The notes beneath the pieces are model-generated. The model did no database searches and had not been told where the DNA came from. It saw only the letters and a program-made list of their open reading frames with translations. This document shows positions 30,810 to 46,482 of a stretch of 64,000 nucleotides of DNA, one piece after another (the stretch's first letter is position 1; every line of letters starts with the position of its first letter). Source of the stretch: Phocoena phocoena (Eukaryota; Chordata; Mammalia; Artiodactyla; Phocoenidae); the NCBI RefSeq assembly GCF_963924675.1, contig NC_089222.1, positions 114,405,316-114,469,315 of the forward strand, given 5' to 3'. Position numbers and translations under genes: made by a program.

Positions 30810-31351
30810 TAGGGTCTAAAGAGAGTGCCAGTAAATGCATTTATTTTCAACTTTGTATCCTTTCTTATAGCAATTTTGGTGTAATGTGAAAAGGATGAAG
30901 ATACAGTGATTAAATGTAAAATCATTCTTATTTTAACTTGGCTATACTATAAACTTCTAGCATCAAATTACATTCATAAAAGCCTAGCAATTATACAAGG
31001 AAAGTTTACACTGAGTAGTTGTACGTAGGACTCTCCATGTTTTGGAAAATGCGAAGTTATTTTAAAATCTCTTAGTGTAAAATATCATCCTTTTTCTTTC
31101 CTCCATACTAAGGAGATAAGATGAATTGTTGACAAATCCAACTCACAATTCATGATGAGTAAGTTTTTCTTAGTAATGTGGTTTTGTTCTATTTATCAAC
31201 TCTTCTAAGCATGATTAATTAATGCCAAATATATTATGAAAACAGAGTAATGGAGAAAATCTCCAAACCATAAGATGGAGAGTAGTAAGAAGAAAAGAAA
31301 CTATAAGTAAGCATGTAAATATATTAAAAATATATACATATGTGTATATAA

Positions 31352-31560
31352 CAGGTTTCCCTGCTCTCCGAAAGTAGAGCATTCCTATGAAACCTTTTGT
31401 AAGCCAAAGAAATGGCATCAAGTGAAGAAGCAATTTCCTCTTTTCATAAAAATGAAAATCCACTTCAGATTTATTTTGATTAGTGGGCACATGTACTAAT
31501 GTAGGTCTTTCATAAAAGCAAAGTGGCTTAAAATGAACTTTCAAACAATGCACAGTACCT
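31352..31560. repeat. Old unassigned repeat
   Basis: The block from acaggtttccctgctctccg to cattcttt-like flank, with aaaatgaaaatccacttcag and gtgggcacatgtactaatgt inside, resembles a dispersed placental repeat I have met before. Family not identified. Confidence 0.4.
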
Positions 31561-31604
31561 ATGTACACATATGTATATATACATATATACACAAAATAAA
31601 CATA

Positions 31605-32700
31605 TATACATTCTTTTTGTTGCTGTATAGTATTCCATTGTATAAGTAGCTCACAATTTATTTATGGACCCTTTATTGATGGGTTGTTTTTCAGTTTAGG
31701 GCTTTTATTAATAAAGCTAAATATTTCTGTATAAGTCTATGGGTGGGCATGTGCACTCAGTTATCTTGTTTGCCTTTTGGTGGATGCGTATACTCATTTC
31801 TCTCTCTCATTTGTTTTTTTTCTTCATTTTCTCATGTATTCCAGATACAAGTCTTTTTCCGATATATGTATTATAAATATTTCTTCCCAGTCATTCTATT
31901 AATGGTGATTTTTTTTTTTTTTTTTTTTTTTTGCCGTACGCGGGCCTCTCACTGTTGTGGCCTCTCCCGTTGTGGAGCACAGGCTCTGGACGCGCAGGCT
32001 CAGCAGCCATGGCTCACGGGCCTAGCCGCTCCGCGGCATGTGGGATCTTCCCGGACCGGGGCATGAACCCGTGTCCCCTGCATCGGCAGGCGGACTCTCA
32101 ACCACTGCGCCACCAGGAAAACCCTCTTAATGATGATTTTAAGGCTTAAGTAACTAATTTTAATGAGGACCAATGTATTATTTTTTCTTTTATACGTGGT
32201 GCTTTTAGTTCCCTAATCTACCTTGAGTCTGTGAGGATATTCTCCTGTGTTTATTCTGGAATCTTTATTGTCTGTACTTTTGAGATTTAAATTTTTAATC
32301 TATCTTGAATTAATTTTTGTGTATAGTGTAAAATAAGGGTCAAAATTCCTTTTCTTCCCTTATATGGATACTAATTGTTTCAGCATCACTTATGAAAAGA
32401 CAGTCCTTTCCCCACTGAATTGCAGTGGCATCTTAATCATAATTCAAGTGAGCATACAGGCAGTGGCCTACTTCTGTTCTCTCTATTACATTCCATTAAT
32501 CTATTTATGCAAGTCTGTATGGTCTTAATTATTATAGCTTTATAGTAAGTCTTACACACTGGTAGTGTAAGTCTCCAACTTTGTTTTTCTTGTTTTGGGT
32601 TGGCTATTAGAGGTCCTCTACATTTTTTAATAAATTTTAAAATCAACTTTTCAATTTCCATACACATAATATACACACACACACATTTTAACATCCTAAG
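31605..32700 (-). mobile_element. Old L1 LINE fragment, antisense, split by a SINE
   Basis: Begins ttctttttgttgctgtatag and resumes after the SINE. Minus-strand reading at about 32450-32690 gives ORF2-like MEIEKLILKFIKKCRGP and LTLPVCKTYYKA. More diverged than the L1 at 28201. Confidence 0.85.
31911..32126 (-). mobile_element. CHR-type SINE inserted in an L1
   Basis: Antisense copy with a T-run of about 22 as its tail. Flanks ttaatggtgatt (31899-31910) and ttaatgatgatt (32127-32138) differ by one base. It interrupts an older antisense L1 whose sequence continues on both sides. Confidence 0.93.
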
Positions 32701-33959
32701 CAAACAAAAAAAATCAGAATTTTAATTTTGATTCCACTTAAATTATTGAACAATTTAAGGAGAATTAACATCTTAACAATCTGAGTCTTCCAATTTAGGG
32801 AATTTATCTGTCCAATCAAGTTAAATATATACACAGTATCCACCAAGGTCTGACACATGGTAGACTCTCAATGGATATTTTTTGAATAAGTGAATGAAAC
32901 AAAGAAGGAAGGAATGAAGAGCTAGCTGTTGGTTAAGTCAGAATTCAAAATTAAGATTGTCTCACTCAAAAGTCTACACTCTTAACACTATCTATGATAT
33001 ATATTATATATCTACTGCCCTAATACGTTAGAATGACCTAAAATGTTTTTACAGTTTCTTACATACATTAGAGCTATTAAGTGATGATTGTGAAGACCAT
33101 GTAATGAATATAATGATTAATATAATCAATATATAGAAAAAGTAGAACATAGATTTGCACATGTTTATGATTGCAACTTTATAAAGCAACTTGTATGTAA
33201 GGATATACATTAAAAAAGGCCAAAGAAAACTGTAACAAAATATCTCTTATTATTCTCATAATTGAAAGCAAAACTTCTAGGTGCCTTTTGACATGGCCTT
33301 ATCGTGAATGGTTATATTTGTGAGCATAGATCAAGCATGTCAACTTTTGCTAAACTAAAATGAAAACAAAACTCGTAAATTTGTGGATTTGGGGTTCATC
33401 CCTGATAGCCAATTCACTTCTAAAAGTATCATCTTACAGTCTCTGGGGAGATTTAAGGTGGTTTCGTGTTTGCCGTGGTGGTACTGTATTTTTAGTTTTG
33501 TTTTCTTTATTTTGGAGTCCATCAATATTGTACAAACAACTTACAACTATGGACTCATTCTTCATAGGTAAACTGTACTTACTGTGAGTGCTGATAATAT
33601 CAGTATTTACATATTACCAAATCAAGTCGAAGAGAGGTAATAGGCAGAGTATTTTCTGGAAACTATTTGACTTTAGTTTCTCGACTTTCTTTCTTTACTG
33701 TTTGCAAACAGAACAAAGGCAAAGGCAGAATAAAACATGAGACACAGAATATGGTAGAGTAGCAGTTGTCTTTGAATTTTGTTTTTCTGTAGCTGAGGCC
33801 TACCCCAAATCCTGTTTGACACAGGAACATAGAAATTCATATAACCTATTTAATTGAAAATATTTCTTCTCTTAATTACTAGAAAGTAAGAAGTAGTTAG
33901 TGATGATTAAATGGTGTATAAAATCTAAAATCACTTGCATTAATCTCTCAAAAGTGACT

Positions 33960-34140
33960 GATATACAGTGGAAAGAGCATTAACTTTCTAATTACTAGCT
34001 ATTTGCCAATGACTAACTCTTTGATTTGGACGAGTCACGTGAACTTTCAATGTTTCAGCTCCCTAATTGCTGAAATGAGGTAACAGTTTACAGCCTAACT
34101 CATAGGTGTTGAGATATGTTTACAAACTGATGGCAATTGT
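33960..34140 (+). repeat. MIR SINE, diverged
   Basis: acagtggaaagagcattaac, ggacgagtcacgtgaacttt and ctcataggtgttgagat follow MIR order with many changes. Confidence 0.65.
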
Positions 34141-34484
34141 GATATATGACTCTGATGTTTGCTCGTTTTTAGATGTGAATTTTACATACTTAAACCAGTC
34201 AGTGTGTGTGTTATTCTGTATTCTTTTTCACTTAAAATTATTTTATGAATATTTTTATATGTATTAACATAGATTTTATGATTATTATTCTTGAGGTGAC
34301 AAAAAATATTACTTCTGATGAAATACCCTCATTTCTTAGGGTCTTTAAATCTTTCATTGAACATGTGGAAAACTAGGTAAACTTTTCTAAACCCTGCTCT
34401 AATAGGGTTATATCATCTGTTACACTCCTCATATCTGTACCACTACCACCACCATCACCACTATACTGATATTTATAATAAGAA

Positions 34485-35053
34485 ATTTTTTTTATTGGAG
34501 TATAATTGCTTTACAATGTTGTGTTAGTTTCTGCTGTACAATGCAGTGAATCAGCTATATGTATACCTATACCTGCTCCCTCTTGGACCTCCCTCCCACT
34601 CCTCCCATCCTGCCCATCTAGGTCATCACAGAGCACCAAGCTGAGCGTCCTGTGCTTTATAGCATGTTCCCACTAGTTATCTGTTTTATGCATGGTAGTG
34701 TATACATGTCAATCCTAATCTCCCAGTTTGTCCCACCCTCCCCTTCCCCCGCTGTGTCCACATGTCCATTCTCTACAACTACGTCTCTATTCCTGCCCTG
34801 CAAATAGGTTCATCTGTACCATTCTTCTAGATCCCACATATATGCATTGATATATGATATTTGTTTTTCTCTTTCTAGCTTACTTCACTCTGTATGACAG
34901 ACTGTAGGTCCATCCACATATCTACAAATGACCCAATTTCGTTCCTTTTTATGGCTGAGTAATATTCTATTGTATATATGTACCGCATCTTCTTTATCCA
35001 TTCATCTGTCGTTGGACACCTAGGTTGTTTCCATGTCCTGGCTTTTGTAAAGT
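34485..35053 (-). mobile_element. L1 LINE 3' end, antisense
   Basis: ttttattggagtataattgc start and ctggcttttgtaa end. Minus-strand reading gives TWKQPRCPTTDEWIKKM and EYYSAIKRNEIGSF from the ORF2 C-terminus. It ends abruptly against a MIR. Confidence 0.92.
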
Positions 35054-35055
35054 TA

Positions 35056-35235
35056 TTCAATGCCTCCTTTGTGCCAGGCATTATGCTAAGAACTTTAAAC
35101 AGTTCAATAATTTCAAATCTGACTTCTTATTTTACAGATGAGGAAACGGAGGCAGAGAATGGTGAAAAGATATACCCAGATCCTTCAGATACTAACTAGC
35201 AGAACTGAGATTTAAAACAAAAGTTTGACACTACC
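35056..35235 (-). repeat. MIR SINE, antisense
   Basis: tttgtgccaggcattatgct, ttttacagatgaggaaacgg and actagcagaactgagattta read the MIR consensus backwards. Copies of the same orientation lie at about 36050-36235 and 44450-44640. Confidence 0.75.
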
Positions 35236-35246
35236 AAATGTAAAAT

Positions 35247-35475
35247 GGATAGCTGGTGGGAAGCAGCCGCATGGCACAGGGACATCGGCTCGGTGCTTTG
35301 TGTCCACCTAGAGGGGTGGGATAGGGAGGGTGGGAGGGAGACGCAGGAGGGAGGAGATATAGGGATATATGTATACATATAGCTGATGCACTTTGTTATA
35401 CAGCAGAAACTAACACCACTGTGAAGCAATTATACTCCAAGAAAGATGTTAAAAATAAAACAGAAAAACAAAAAT
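35247..35475 (+). mobile_element. L1 LINE 3' end, sense
   Basis: Contains gaagcagccgcatggcacag and tatacagcagaaactaacac, the sense version of the L1 3' region, ending in an A-rich tail (aaaataaaacagaaaaacaa). Complementary to part of the antisense L1 at 34485-34700. Confidence 0.88.
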
Positions 35476-35482
35476 AAAAGTT

Positions 35483-35680
35483 TGCACTGTCCAGTATGGT
35501 GGGCACTTGCCACATGAGGCTATTTAAGTTTGAATCAAAATTACTTAAAATTAAGTAAAGCTACACATCCAGTTCCTCAATCACACCAGCCACACTCAGG
35601 TGCTCAGCAGTGTTTGAAGCTCTTGGCTTCTGTACTGGAGAGCACAAATACGGAACGTTTTCTCTTTACAGTGCTACGTC
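35483..35680. repeat. Possible DNA transposon remnant
   Basis: cactgtccagtatggtgggc, gccacatgaggctatttaag and ccacactcaggtgctcagca resemble the 'tagccacatgtggc / sub-terminal' pattern of an old hAT-type element. Low confidence on the family. Confidence 0.4.
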
Positions 35681-38020
35681 CTTCTGATTACAAAGTCCAT
35701 GCACTTACTTTCTTTAAATCATATTTCTGTGTCTTACACATCCTATTTTATTACCTGATAATTCATTTTAATAATCCAAATGTGAGCTATTAGACTCGAT
35801 TGGAAGTTTTTCTCATAAATCCTAAACTTAGTGTTGACTGCTAAATGTACTACGCATTTCAATTTGTGTAACTTTGAACATTTCATCAGTATTTTATTCT
35901 AATCTGTGACAACACCGAAATGTTTCATTGTCTTTACCTAAAAACAAAATTGCTTTAATGAACTTTTTTGCCTCTGATTTACATATTACTATTTTATAGA
36001 AAAGGATCGTGATATCACAATTCATATAATTGTCTAGCTTTTTGCAATTAGCAAAGCACATGGAATATTTGTTATTCCATTTATATCTTCATAGCGATCC
36101 CCTGAGCTGGTTAGAGCAAGTATTATTATCCTCATGTTACAGGTGAAAAACCGAGACTTAGATAATTTAAGGAACTTGCCTAAAGACACATGACAGATGG
36201 TGTAGCCTGATAGTCAACCTTGCTTCTCTTTTCTTGCTTTATTTTTGTAAAGTACCCAGTGTAAACCAGGAAGAAATCAATAACAGAGAAACAACATCAT
36301 TAAACTGGGTTAGGATAGGATAAGGAAGTGAGGATGACGCTAAATATGATGCAAATATCAAAGAACTGTAAAGATATAGAAAGTTGAATAAATCCCCGGA
36401 TATTGGATTGTTTCTAAATATAGCAAGACTATGAAATGTAAACCACTCTGTTACTGGACTTTATCATAATCAGTTATAAAGAAACCCTCTGTTACTAATT
36501 CAATTAATATCTGGAAATAAATATTCGTTCATTCTTATAATCAAGGGAACACAGGTGGTAGAGTCTTATAAAAACCCCAGTGCACTAAAACACTTATCCT
36601 TATTTTTTCATACTTACCAGGAGGGGCCTCTAATTTGATTTGAGCCAAAATCAACAGATAATGTAGAAAAGATTAAACGATTCTTAAGCAAAGGAATTAT
36701 TGGCTTATATGTTTCATCCATGGAGTATCTGAAACACTCCTGCCAAGTTTCAAACTCCAGCCTTCTAATATACCTCCACGGTATTAACAGATTTCACACC
36801 AGCAACCAAAGATGGAAGAGAATTGGAAGGGTGGAGTGAAAATGCACAGTTGCTGATTTCACTTTCTTGTTTTTCTTAGATTGAATGCCCCAAACTAATA
36901 ATTATTGCATGATAAATGAGGAACAAATTGAAGTGTGACTCCAGCTTGTGAGAAATCTTTGGTGCATAAAACTTTGAACAAGACACATCCAGCTTTGCAA
37001 ATGGTTGCATCCAAACTTTAGTCACTCTGGCAACCAGTTTTGTTTAATCAGGCAATTTCTTAGAGTTGTCTTTTGAATATTTGTGACTTAAAATATTTTA
37101 AACTAATATTCAGAATTTTAAAGTTTAATAATGAAGAATGAACTTTATTTTTAATGTTTATTCATTTAAAAAACTATCTCTGGAATTTCACCTAAATTGC
37201 CTATGTCAGGAGATCAGAACATCTCTCTAATGCAGAATTTATACTAGTTCCACTACAGTTGTTTTGGATTTTTCCCTAAAATTATGACTTTGTTATCTCA
37301 GATAAAGTTTTTAGGTTTTAGATTTTTTCATATAATAAGAGTAATTTTACTTATATGTTATAAAAATGCCTTCCACTGTTTTCTTCCATGGGACATGAAA
37401 ACTGTTAAGGTGATAGATTTAGCGAAAGTGCCTTCCCATTCCTATAATTCTGATATGGAAGTGTGTTATATCCTGGGTTAGGATATCCATTTCTAGCTTA
37501 CCAAGAATATTTTTAGACAGTTTTCCAGTTTCTCTGAATTCACTATGTACTCTTTTAATAGAAAAAATTCCAAGATAAAAAGAGCTCAGTCATATTGATT
37601 GATCAGTTATCAACGTCCAAAGCACATTTTTGAATCCAAAATTGTCAAGCATGCTGGTATGATACCATCATTCTTTCTGTTGGACTCAGAAAGATTATCA
37701 AGTTGGTTTTGGGTCATTTATGAAAATCTGTCTTATACGTTTCCTTGGGGTAAATGGGTTTTTTGTTGTTTTGTGTTTTACATATTTTAAAGTTTAAAAA
37801 GCACAGTATTCCACTTCTCTCCACGATACATTTCCTTCACCATCCAAAATCCTTATGTAGTCTCTGAACTCTTAAGTTAAGTAGGTCCCTTGACAATGCA
37901 GCAAGCCTAGTCAGTGGTTGGTCATTTGAAAGGAGTACATTTTAATATTCTGAATCAGTGCATCATAGAAATGCATTCTGAATAATGCATGTCTCCTACT
38001 TTAATTACTTGTTTAATTAG

Positions 38021-39928
<1,908 letters not shown>

Positions 39929-40006
39929 TAAAATAAAGCTTTTGTTTACTCACTGGTAAAAAGATAAAGAGCATGTCTTGATGCTTGAGTAGGTGGATGA
40001 GTATGA

Positions 40007-40234
<228 letters not shown>

Positions 40235-40242
40235 TAGAGTGA

Positions 40243-40494
<252 letters not shown>

Positions 40495-41150
40495 TGATTT
40501 ACTCAGCCTTGAGACATCTACTTATCTTTAGATGTTATAATTTTACAAGTAACTCATTTGTACTACATGCTAGGATTGTATATTTAACATAGATCTATTA
40601 TCCAAGTTGCTCAATTAATTTTTAATACACAGTGTCTGCATACTTTCTTATTTTCTGGGCTAAGCACTCCAAGACAAGATGAATAACAGAGAAATGTTTC
40701 TCATTTTATAAATCACAAATCCAGTGAGCAAAAATATTATGTGAATATTTTTGTATTATTTTCAATTTTTTGATTTTTAAATATGACTATATGTGGGTGT
40801 AAAATTTTAATCACATAATTGTATTTAAAATTGAGTAAATTTTATGTATGTTGAGATTAATACTCATGACCTACTGGATGAGTTTTGAACATTACAACCA
40901 TTGCAAAAATAGTTTAGGTCTGTATGTTGTTTCGCCTATCTTTCATTGCCAATTATGTGAACCATGATATATTAAACTTTTAAATGGAAATCATGTATAT
41001 TTTCGTCAAAGCTGGGTTAAAGAAACAGATAAAAGGAAAAATGAACATGTTGAAGCTGCTTCTAAAAACATTTGAAACTGGAAATTTTTTCACTTGGACC
41101 ACATTCTGGATACACTGCTTTTTATTGTCTTTCATGAATAGGAATTTATT

Positions 41151-41160
41151 ATTATTATTA

Positions 41161-41195
<35 letters not shown>

Positions 41196-41383
41196 TACGC
41201 GGGTCTCTCACTGTCGTGGCCTCTCCCGTTGCGGAGCACAGGCTCCGGATGTGCAGGCTCAGCGGCCATGGCTCACGGGCCCAGCCGCTCCACGGCATGT
41301 GGGATCTTCCCGGACTGGGGCACAAACCTGTGTCCCCTGCATCGGCAGGTGGACTCTCAACCACTGCGCCACCAGGGAAGCCC
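41151..41383 (-). mobile_element. CHR-type SINE with a tail expanded to a TG repeat
   Basis: Antisense copy ending gccaccagggaagccc. Its tail is replaced by a TG repeat at about 41162-41194. Flanks aggaattta and aggaattat are consistent with a target duplication. Confidence 0.93.
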
Positions 41384-42344
41384 AGGAATTATTTTTAGCT
41401 TTCAACAGATTATTATCTCCTACCCACCCTCTTGCTCCTCCTGTTATTTTAATGTTTTAATAGTAGTAAAATTTATATATTAAAAAAAAGATGAATTTGA
41501 ATCAGCCTTTACCTTTTTTTAAACGTATTGTCATCATAATTAAAATATACTTTATTAATATAAGATTAATAAAGAAAGGTAATTCTAGATGGTAGGGATT
41601 AGAAATATAAAATTCTTTTCTCAACATGTCGAGGAATCATAATGTCTCTATCTTAATTCGTATATTTCCAAAGGAAAAATGGAAACTTAGTTACAGTGAC
41701 AGAAACAAATTGCACACAAAAGTACTGAAAGATTTAAATTACTTTTTCCTGGTTTGGGAGAGGGTCTGCCAGCCATGTTGCATGTTTTGTCTTCTCCAGT
41801 GAGTATATAAGCATTCTTTTGGGAAGGACTTTTTGTTTCAGAATTCACTGAGAGAGCAAACTGAGTGTAGAACATGCCCATGTCTGTTTCTTGCTGTGTG
41901 AAATCAACACACCCAAATGCATATATTTGCTATTATGAGTCACTTCACCAGTAGCTTTAATATTCTTGGAGCCTGCCTTAAGGCAGTTTGAGGTTTTCAA
42001 TATTAGATACGCATTTGTAAAGAATGCAGAAACTATGACAGCTGTAAAGTGAACTTAAACTTTTGTCCCCAGTACAGTGGCCTCTACCCAGTAGACCTTA
42101 GGAAAAGTTTTTCATTAACTGCAGTTCTGTCATATACTCATATGAATGATTTTGTAAAATATATCCTCAACTCTTAAGCGAGGAGGTAGTCAACATTTTA
42201 TCTGTGAGTTAATTTAAGTTTTTTTTAAATTTTAATCAACCTACCTTTATACATGATAGCTAGTAGAACAACTTAAAGGAAACAAACCCATGTCAACTGG
42301 AAAACTGGAAACATAGTGAAACAGGCATACAATTGCGAAATCAA

Positions 42345-42500
42345 AGAATTTTTCATCTCAGCTCTTCAACCTACTAGCAAGTTAGTATGTTCCCTGAGCA
42401 TCGGTTCCCTCATCTATATAATGGGGCTAAAAATCCCTACTCCACAAGATTGGACAAGGATTAAATTAGCCAATTTATGAATATACAGGGCTCATATTTC
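42345..42500 (+). repeat. MIR SINE, diverged
   Basis: ggttccctcatctatataat, ggggctaaaaatccctactc and aaggattaaattagcc in MIR order. Confidence 0.65.
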
Positions 42501-42939
42501 TTTTATATTATATGCCATAAGACTGTCATTGGACTTGTATTTCTTTCACTGTCTGGACTAAAAACAGAGGAAGTTCATAAAATTTGAGAAACACAGCTAG
42601 TGTGCTGAATGAGAAAACCAGAATTAAATGTATCTCGACAGTCTGGAACGATGGGTCAGCACTAACGAGATAAAAATTAATGGAGCAAATTTAAAAGTCT
42701 GGTACTTGAACTGAAGTTTAAAAAATTAGCTGTAGAAGAATAGGCTGAGGATACTGGGCTTAAAAAGAGAGTACGTGTGAGTGTGTGTCAGGTGTGTCAG
42801 GATGACTTCAGTGTTGGAAGTCAATTAGCACACCTGTCTGAGCCAACGGAGTGAGTAGTTGTCGAAGAAACAAATCTAGTCTCAGCAGAATTATATGCAG
42901 ATCAAAATCTGAACTGGTCAGATCACGAAGGGAGTAATG

Positions 42940-43230
42940 TGTCCTATTTTGAGCACTGCATTTTCAGGTAGACTTTTAAGAGGAAGACAGTGAGGATGGT
43001 TGGTGAGGCTGCACTAAAGGCTGAAAACCACATCATTGGAAAAGAAATCCAAAGACTTGGCACATTTAACCCCCAAAATAACAACGTTAGACTGGGCTTG
43101 ACTTTTTCTTCCTTAATATTTTAAGAGTAAGATATGCTTATTCTAACTCCAGGCACCAAAACAAGCCAATGAGTGGAAGTTAACATTGAGGCAGATTTCA
43201 TCGTCTAGTTCTTAGACTGCTTTTGAGACA
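42940..43230. repeat. Possible very old LINE (CR1/L3-like) remnant
   Basis: gccaatgagtggaagttaac and gaggcagatttcatcg resemble the conserved 3' region of CR1/L3 elements (a 'gggtggaagtta ... gaggcagattt' pattern). Weak evidence, based on two short matches in the right order. Confidence 0.3.
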
Positions 43231-44887
43231 CACCGAAGCCGAGCTGAGTCAGGCCATAGCAGGAGCCTGGGGAAGAACCTGGGAAAATCCAGTTGAAGGG
43301 TACAGAACGTGTAAGCAGTTAGGAGAAGAGCCAGGGGTAGAGGGAATTCAGGAAAGACTTGTTGGAAGTTGATTCACAAGGGAGCAGGCATAATTTCTTT
43401 AATTACTTCTGCAGCATGGCTGCAAAAAAAGTCTTCCCCAAGTGGACAATTCTATGAATGAGCTGGGTCTTAAGGTTGCACAGATCCAGGGCATGGTTTC
43501 CTGTTCAGGAGTCAGGTAAACCTAGGTCGCAGTTGGAGTTGGAGCCCTGTCCCAGTGTAATCAAAATGTGCTTTCCCAAATACAAGATTTGATAATGCAA
43601 GGAAGATGACATGAGCACCTAGCAAGTGGGAGTGGGCTGGGGGGTAGACATTGCTGAGATGGGGGTAGTTGTTGCCAGTGTTACTACTATTCTTTATCCA
43701 TGTTCTGTCCACACAGCATTCTTGAGCCCTATCTTTTAAAGAATATGCACACAGACGTAGAATGTACAGAATATGTGTATACTATAGATAATAAGAGACC
43801 AGTTATTGTAAATAACGAAGGGGGCCTGGATAATGCCCCCCCCCCCCTCAGAGATTATGTATAGGGAGCTCCAATACTGGGGAAATAGTGGGAGTAGAAT
43901 CATATCTGAGATTTCCTCCAAGTTTAATTCTGAATGTTGGGAAGACCTTTCACATTATAATACATTTCTTTCAGGAGGAGAAGGAAAGCAAGGACAATAA
44001 AGGGACCAATTAATACATGTCTCAATATTACATTATTAGACATTACTTTCCATTTTTCTTTCTGATGAGGAATTTTCTAAAATAATATTCTATTGCCAAA
44101 ATGGTTACACTAGGGATTTTTCCTAGATTTCATGAAGGGATTAACTGGCATGTTACCTCAACCAGAGAAATTAGAGATTGCCATGCAAATTATAGTAGTT
44201 ACCTTTTAAGATGATTACTAAGACACTTCCTAAAAGGTAGACGATTCCCTGAGGATGGAAGTTTACATGTGAGAGAACATGTTTAGAAGCTAATACAATA
44301 TGTTTGATATGTGTGTGTTTTCCATACAGTAGTTCACTTTAACTCAACTAATGTTTATTAACACATTCTATATGTATGGAACTGTGCTAGGTATTCTGGG
44401 TTCATAAAAATTGACCCAATCCCTACCTTCAAGAAGAGGACTTTATATGCCTGAAAAAATGCAGTTCTCACAAAAATCCCCTCCTCAGAAGTAGCTTCCA
44501 TTGATATTGCCATTTGACAGATGAGGTAACTGAAAAATAGTGAGGTTAAGAAATCTTCCCAATATTACATGGCTGTCGAGTTGCTAAGTTGGGGAGTTGC
44601 CAAATCTGTCTTATTCCAAGAACTCCACTCTTACCCTAGAGGTAGATGGTAGCTAAAGTTGTAGGAGCAAAGGAGACCAGTAGAGAAGTAAATCTGCCTG
44701 AGATGGAAAAGTTACAATCAAGTGCTTTCTGTCTCTAGTCTGTGATAATGGGTAGCCCGAAGGCCAGTATGAGCCAAAGGTCTGATAAACTATGAGAAGC
44801 CAAAACGATCTCAGGTTTTCTCATTTTGCTTATTTATAAGTTTATAAATCAAGGTTATTACATCTAAGGGTTTTGACTAGCACTCTT

Positions 44888-45096
44888 TTTTTTTTTCTTT
44901 TTGCGGTACGCGGGCCTCTCACTGTTGTGGCCTCTCCCATGGCGGAGCACAGGCTCCGGACACGCAGGCTCAGCGGCCATGGCTCACGGGCCCAGCCGCT
45001 CCGCGGCATGTGGGATCCTCCCGGACCAGGGCACGAACCCGTGTCCCCTGCATCGGCAGGCGGACTCTCAACAACTGCGCCACCAGGGAAGCCCCT
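44888..45096 (-). mobile_element. CHR-type SINE, antisense
   Basis: Full-length antisense copy with a T-rich tail. Flanked by ga(c/a)tagcactctt at 44875-44887 and 45097-45109, a 13-bp target duplication with one mismatch. Confidence 0.95.
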
Positions 45097-45171
45097 GAAT
45101 AGCACTCTTGTTCTGTCTTGTCTTTCATTTGCCTGCCTTCCATGGACTTCATCAAACATACTTACCAACCT

Positions 45172-45910
45172 CATTTTTTAAAATTTTTATTGGAGTATAG
45201 CTGACTTACACTGTTGTGTTAGTTTCAGGTGTGCACCAAAGTGAATATTATATGCACATATGCATATGTCCACTCTCTTTTAGATTCTTTTCCCATATAG
45301 CCGACCTCATTTTTTGTTTGTTTGTTTGGCCACGCCATGAGGCACGTGGGAATCTTAGTTCCCAGCCAGTGATCGAACCCTTACCCCCTGCAGTGGAAGC
45401 TCAGAGTCTTTTTTTTTTTTCAGATCTGTTCTCTCTTTCTATGAGTTTGTTTGTTTGCTTGTTTGTTTTTGAAGTATAATTGACCTACAACACTGTGTTA
45501 GTTCCTGTTACGTAACATAGTCATTCGATATTTCTATACATTTCAAAGTGATCACCAGCATGTCTAGTTACCATATGTCAACATACAAAGACATTACATA
45601 GTTATTGACTACATATCCCACCCTGTGCATTTCATACCTGTGAGTCATTTATTTTGCAACTGGAAGTTTGCAAAGAAGTATGAACTTCCAGTTGACTTGC
45701 ATTCTTAACCAAGAAACTTAGATCCCATGAATAAGGTGGTCTGGGGTAGTGAAAAGAGCATGCATGATTTGTGTCCAAAGGCCTGGCTTTTACTGCCTGC
45801 TCATGGATGCTGTGGCCTTGGAGCAGGTGTTCAGTCTTTCTGTAGCCAAGTTCCCTTCCTTGAAGACTGGCAGCGTGGAGTCTTAACCATTGGACCACCG
45901 GGGAAGTCCC
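45172..45910 (-). mobile_element. Nest of antisense L1 3' ends and CHR-1-type SINE pieces
   Basis: 45172-45305 resembles an antisense L1 3' end (tttattggagtatagctgac). 45306-45412 is a CHR-1-type SINE piece (tggccacgccatgaggcacg). 45421-45665 is more L1 (gaagtataattgacc, tgatcaccagcatgtctagt). 45867-45909 is a SINE head (ccaccggggaagtccc). Related short flanks (ccaacctcatttt-like) recur at about 45162, 45300 and 45908, so insertions inside insertions are likely; exact boundaries are uncertain. Confidence 0.6.
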
Positions 45911-46423
45911 CAACCACATTTTTCATATTCATGTTTTTGTTTTCTATCCGACCTCAGTTCTTTAAAAGTATTTAATCATTCATAAAGCTAAACTTCTTGT
46001 TTCTGTTGCTTGTGCGATGGAAAGTAATCCAGAATATATGTGCCAAGATACAGTACTTTGAGAAGGAGAATTATGGATATTAGAAAAATCTTAATTTTCT
46101 TCTCTTGTTCATCCTGTGTTCCCTTTTACTACTGTAAACAAAGCAAAGCGTCTGTACTTAGAAAATCTCTTTAGAAACAGGCAATTTTTATCAAGTACAG
46201 ACTTCTTAGTAAGTTTAACAAAACACTCTCTTGTTGGGAAAAAAAGCGCAACATAAATGAACACTAGTAGCAGTTTAATTCTTATTATGTTCTCGGTCTC
46301 CTTTCCAAAAATGTTGTTCTTCAGATTTAGAACTCTTTATTGAACCTTTCTGACAGTGATACAATAACTAAACTAAACCAAACCATCAATTAAATAGATG
46401 TTAAGTACTCTTTTCTCATCAGA

Positions 46424-46482
46424 TTTGTTTTGTTCTGTTCTATTCTGTTTTATTCTATCTTATCCTATGCTATCCTATTGTG
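46424..46482 (+). repeat. Degenerate five-base repeat
   Basis: ttgttttgttctgttctatt then ctatcttatcctatgctatc: a series of TTCTG/TATCC-like units with drift. Confidence 0.8.

Noticed and set aside
31215..31592. 125-codon minus-strand frame
   Set aside because: Overlaps an old repeat and TA-rich DNA; composition (Tyr, Ile, Phe-rich) is that of AT-rich noise.
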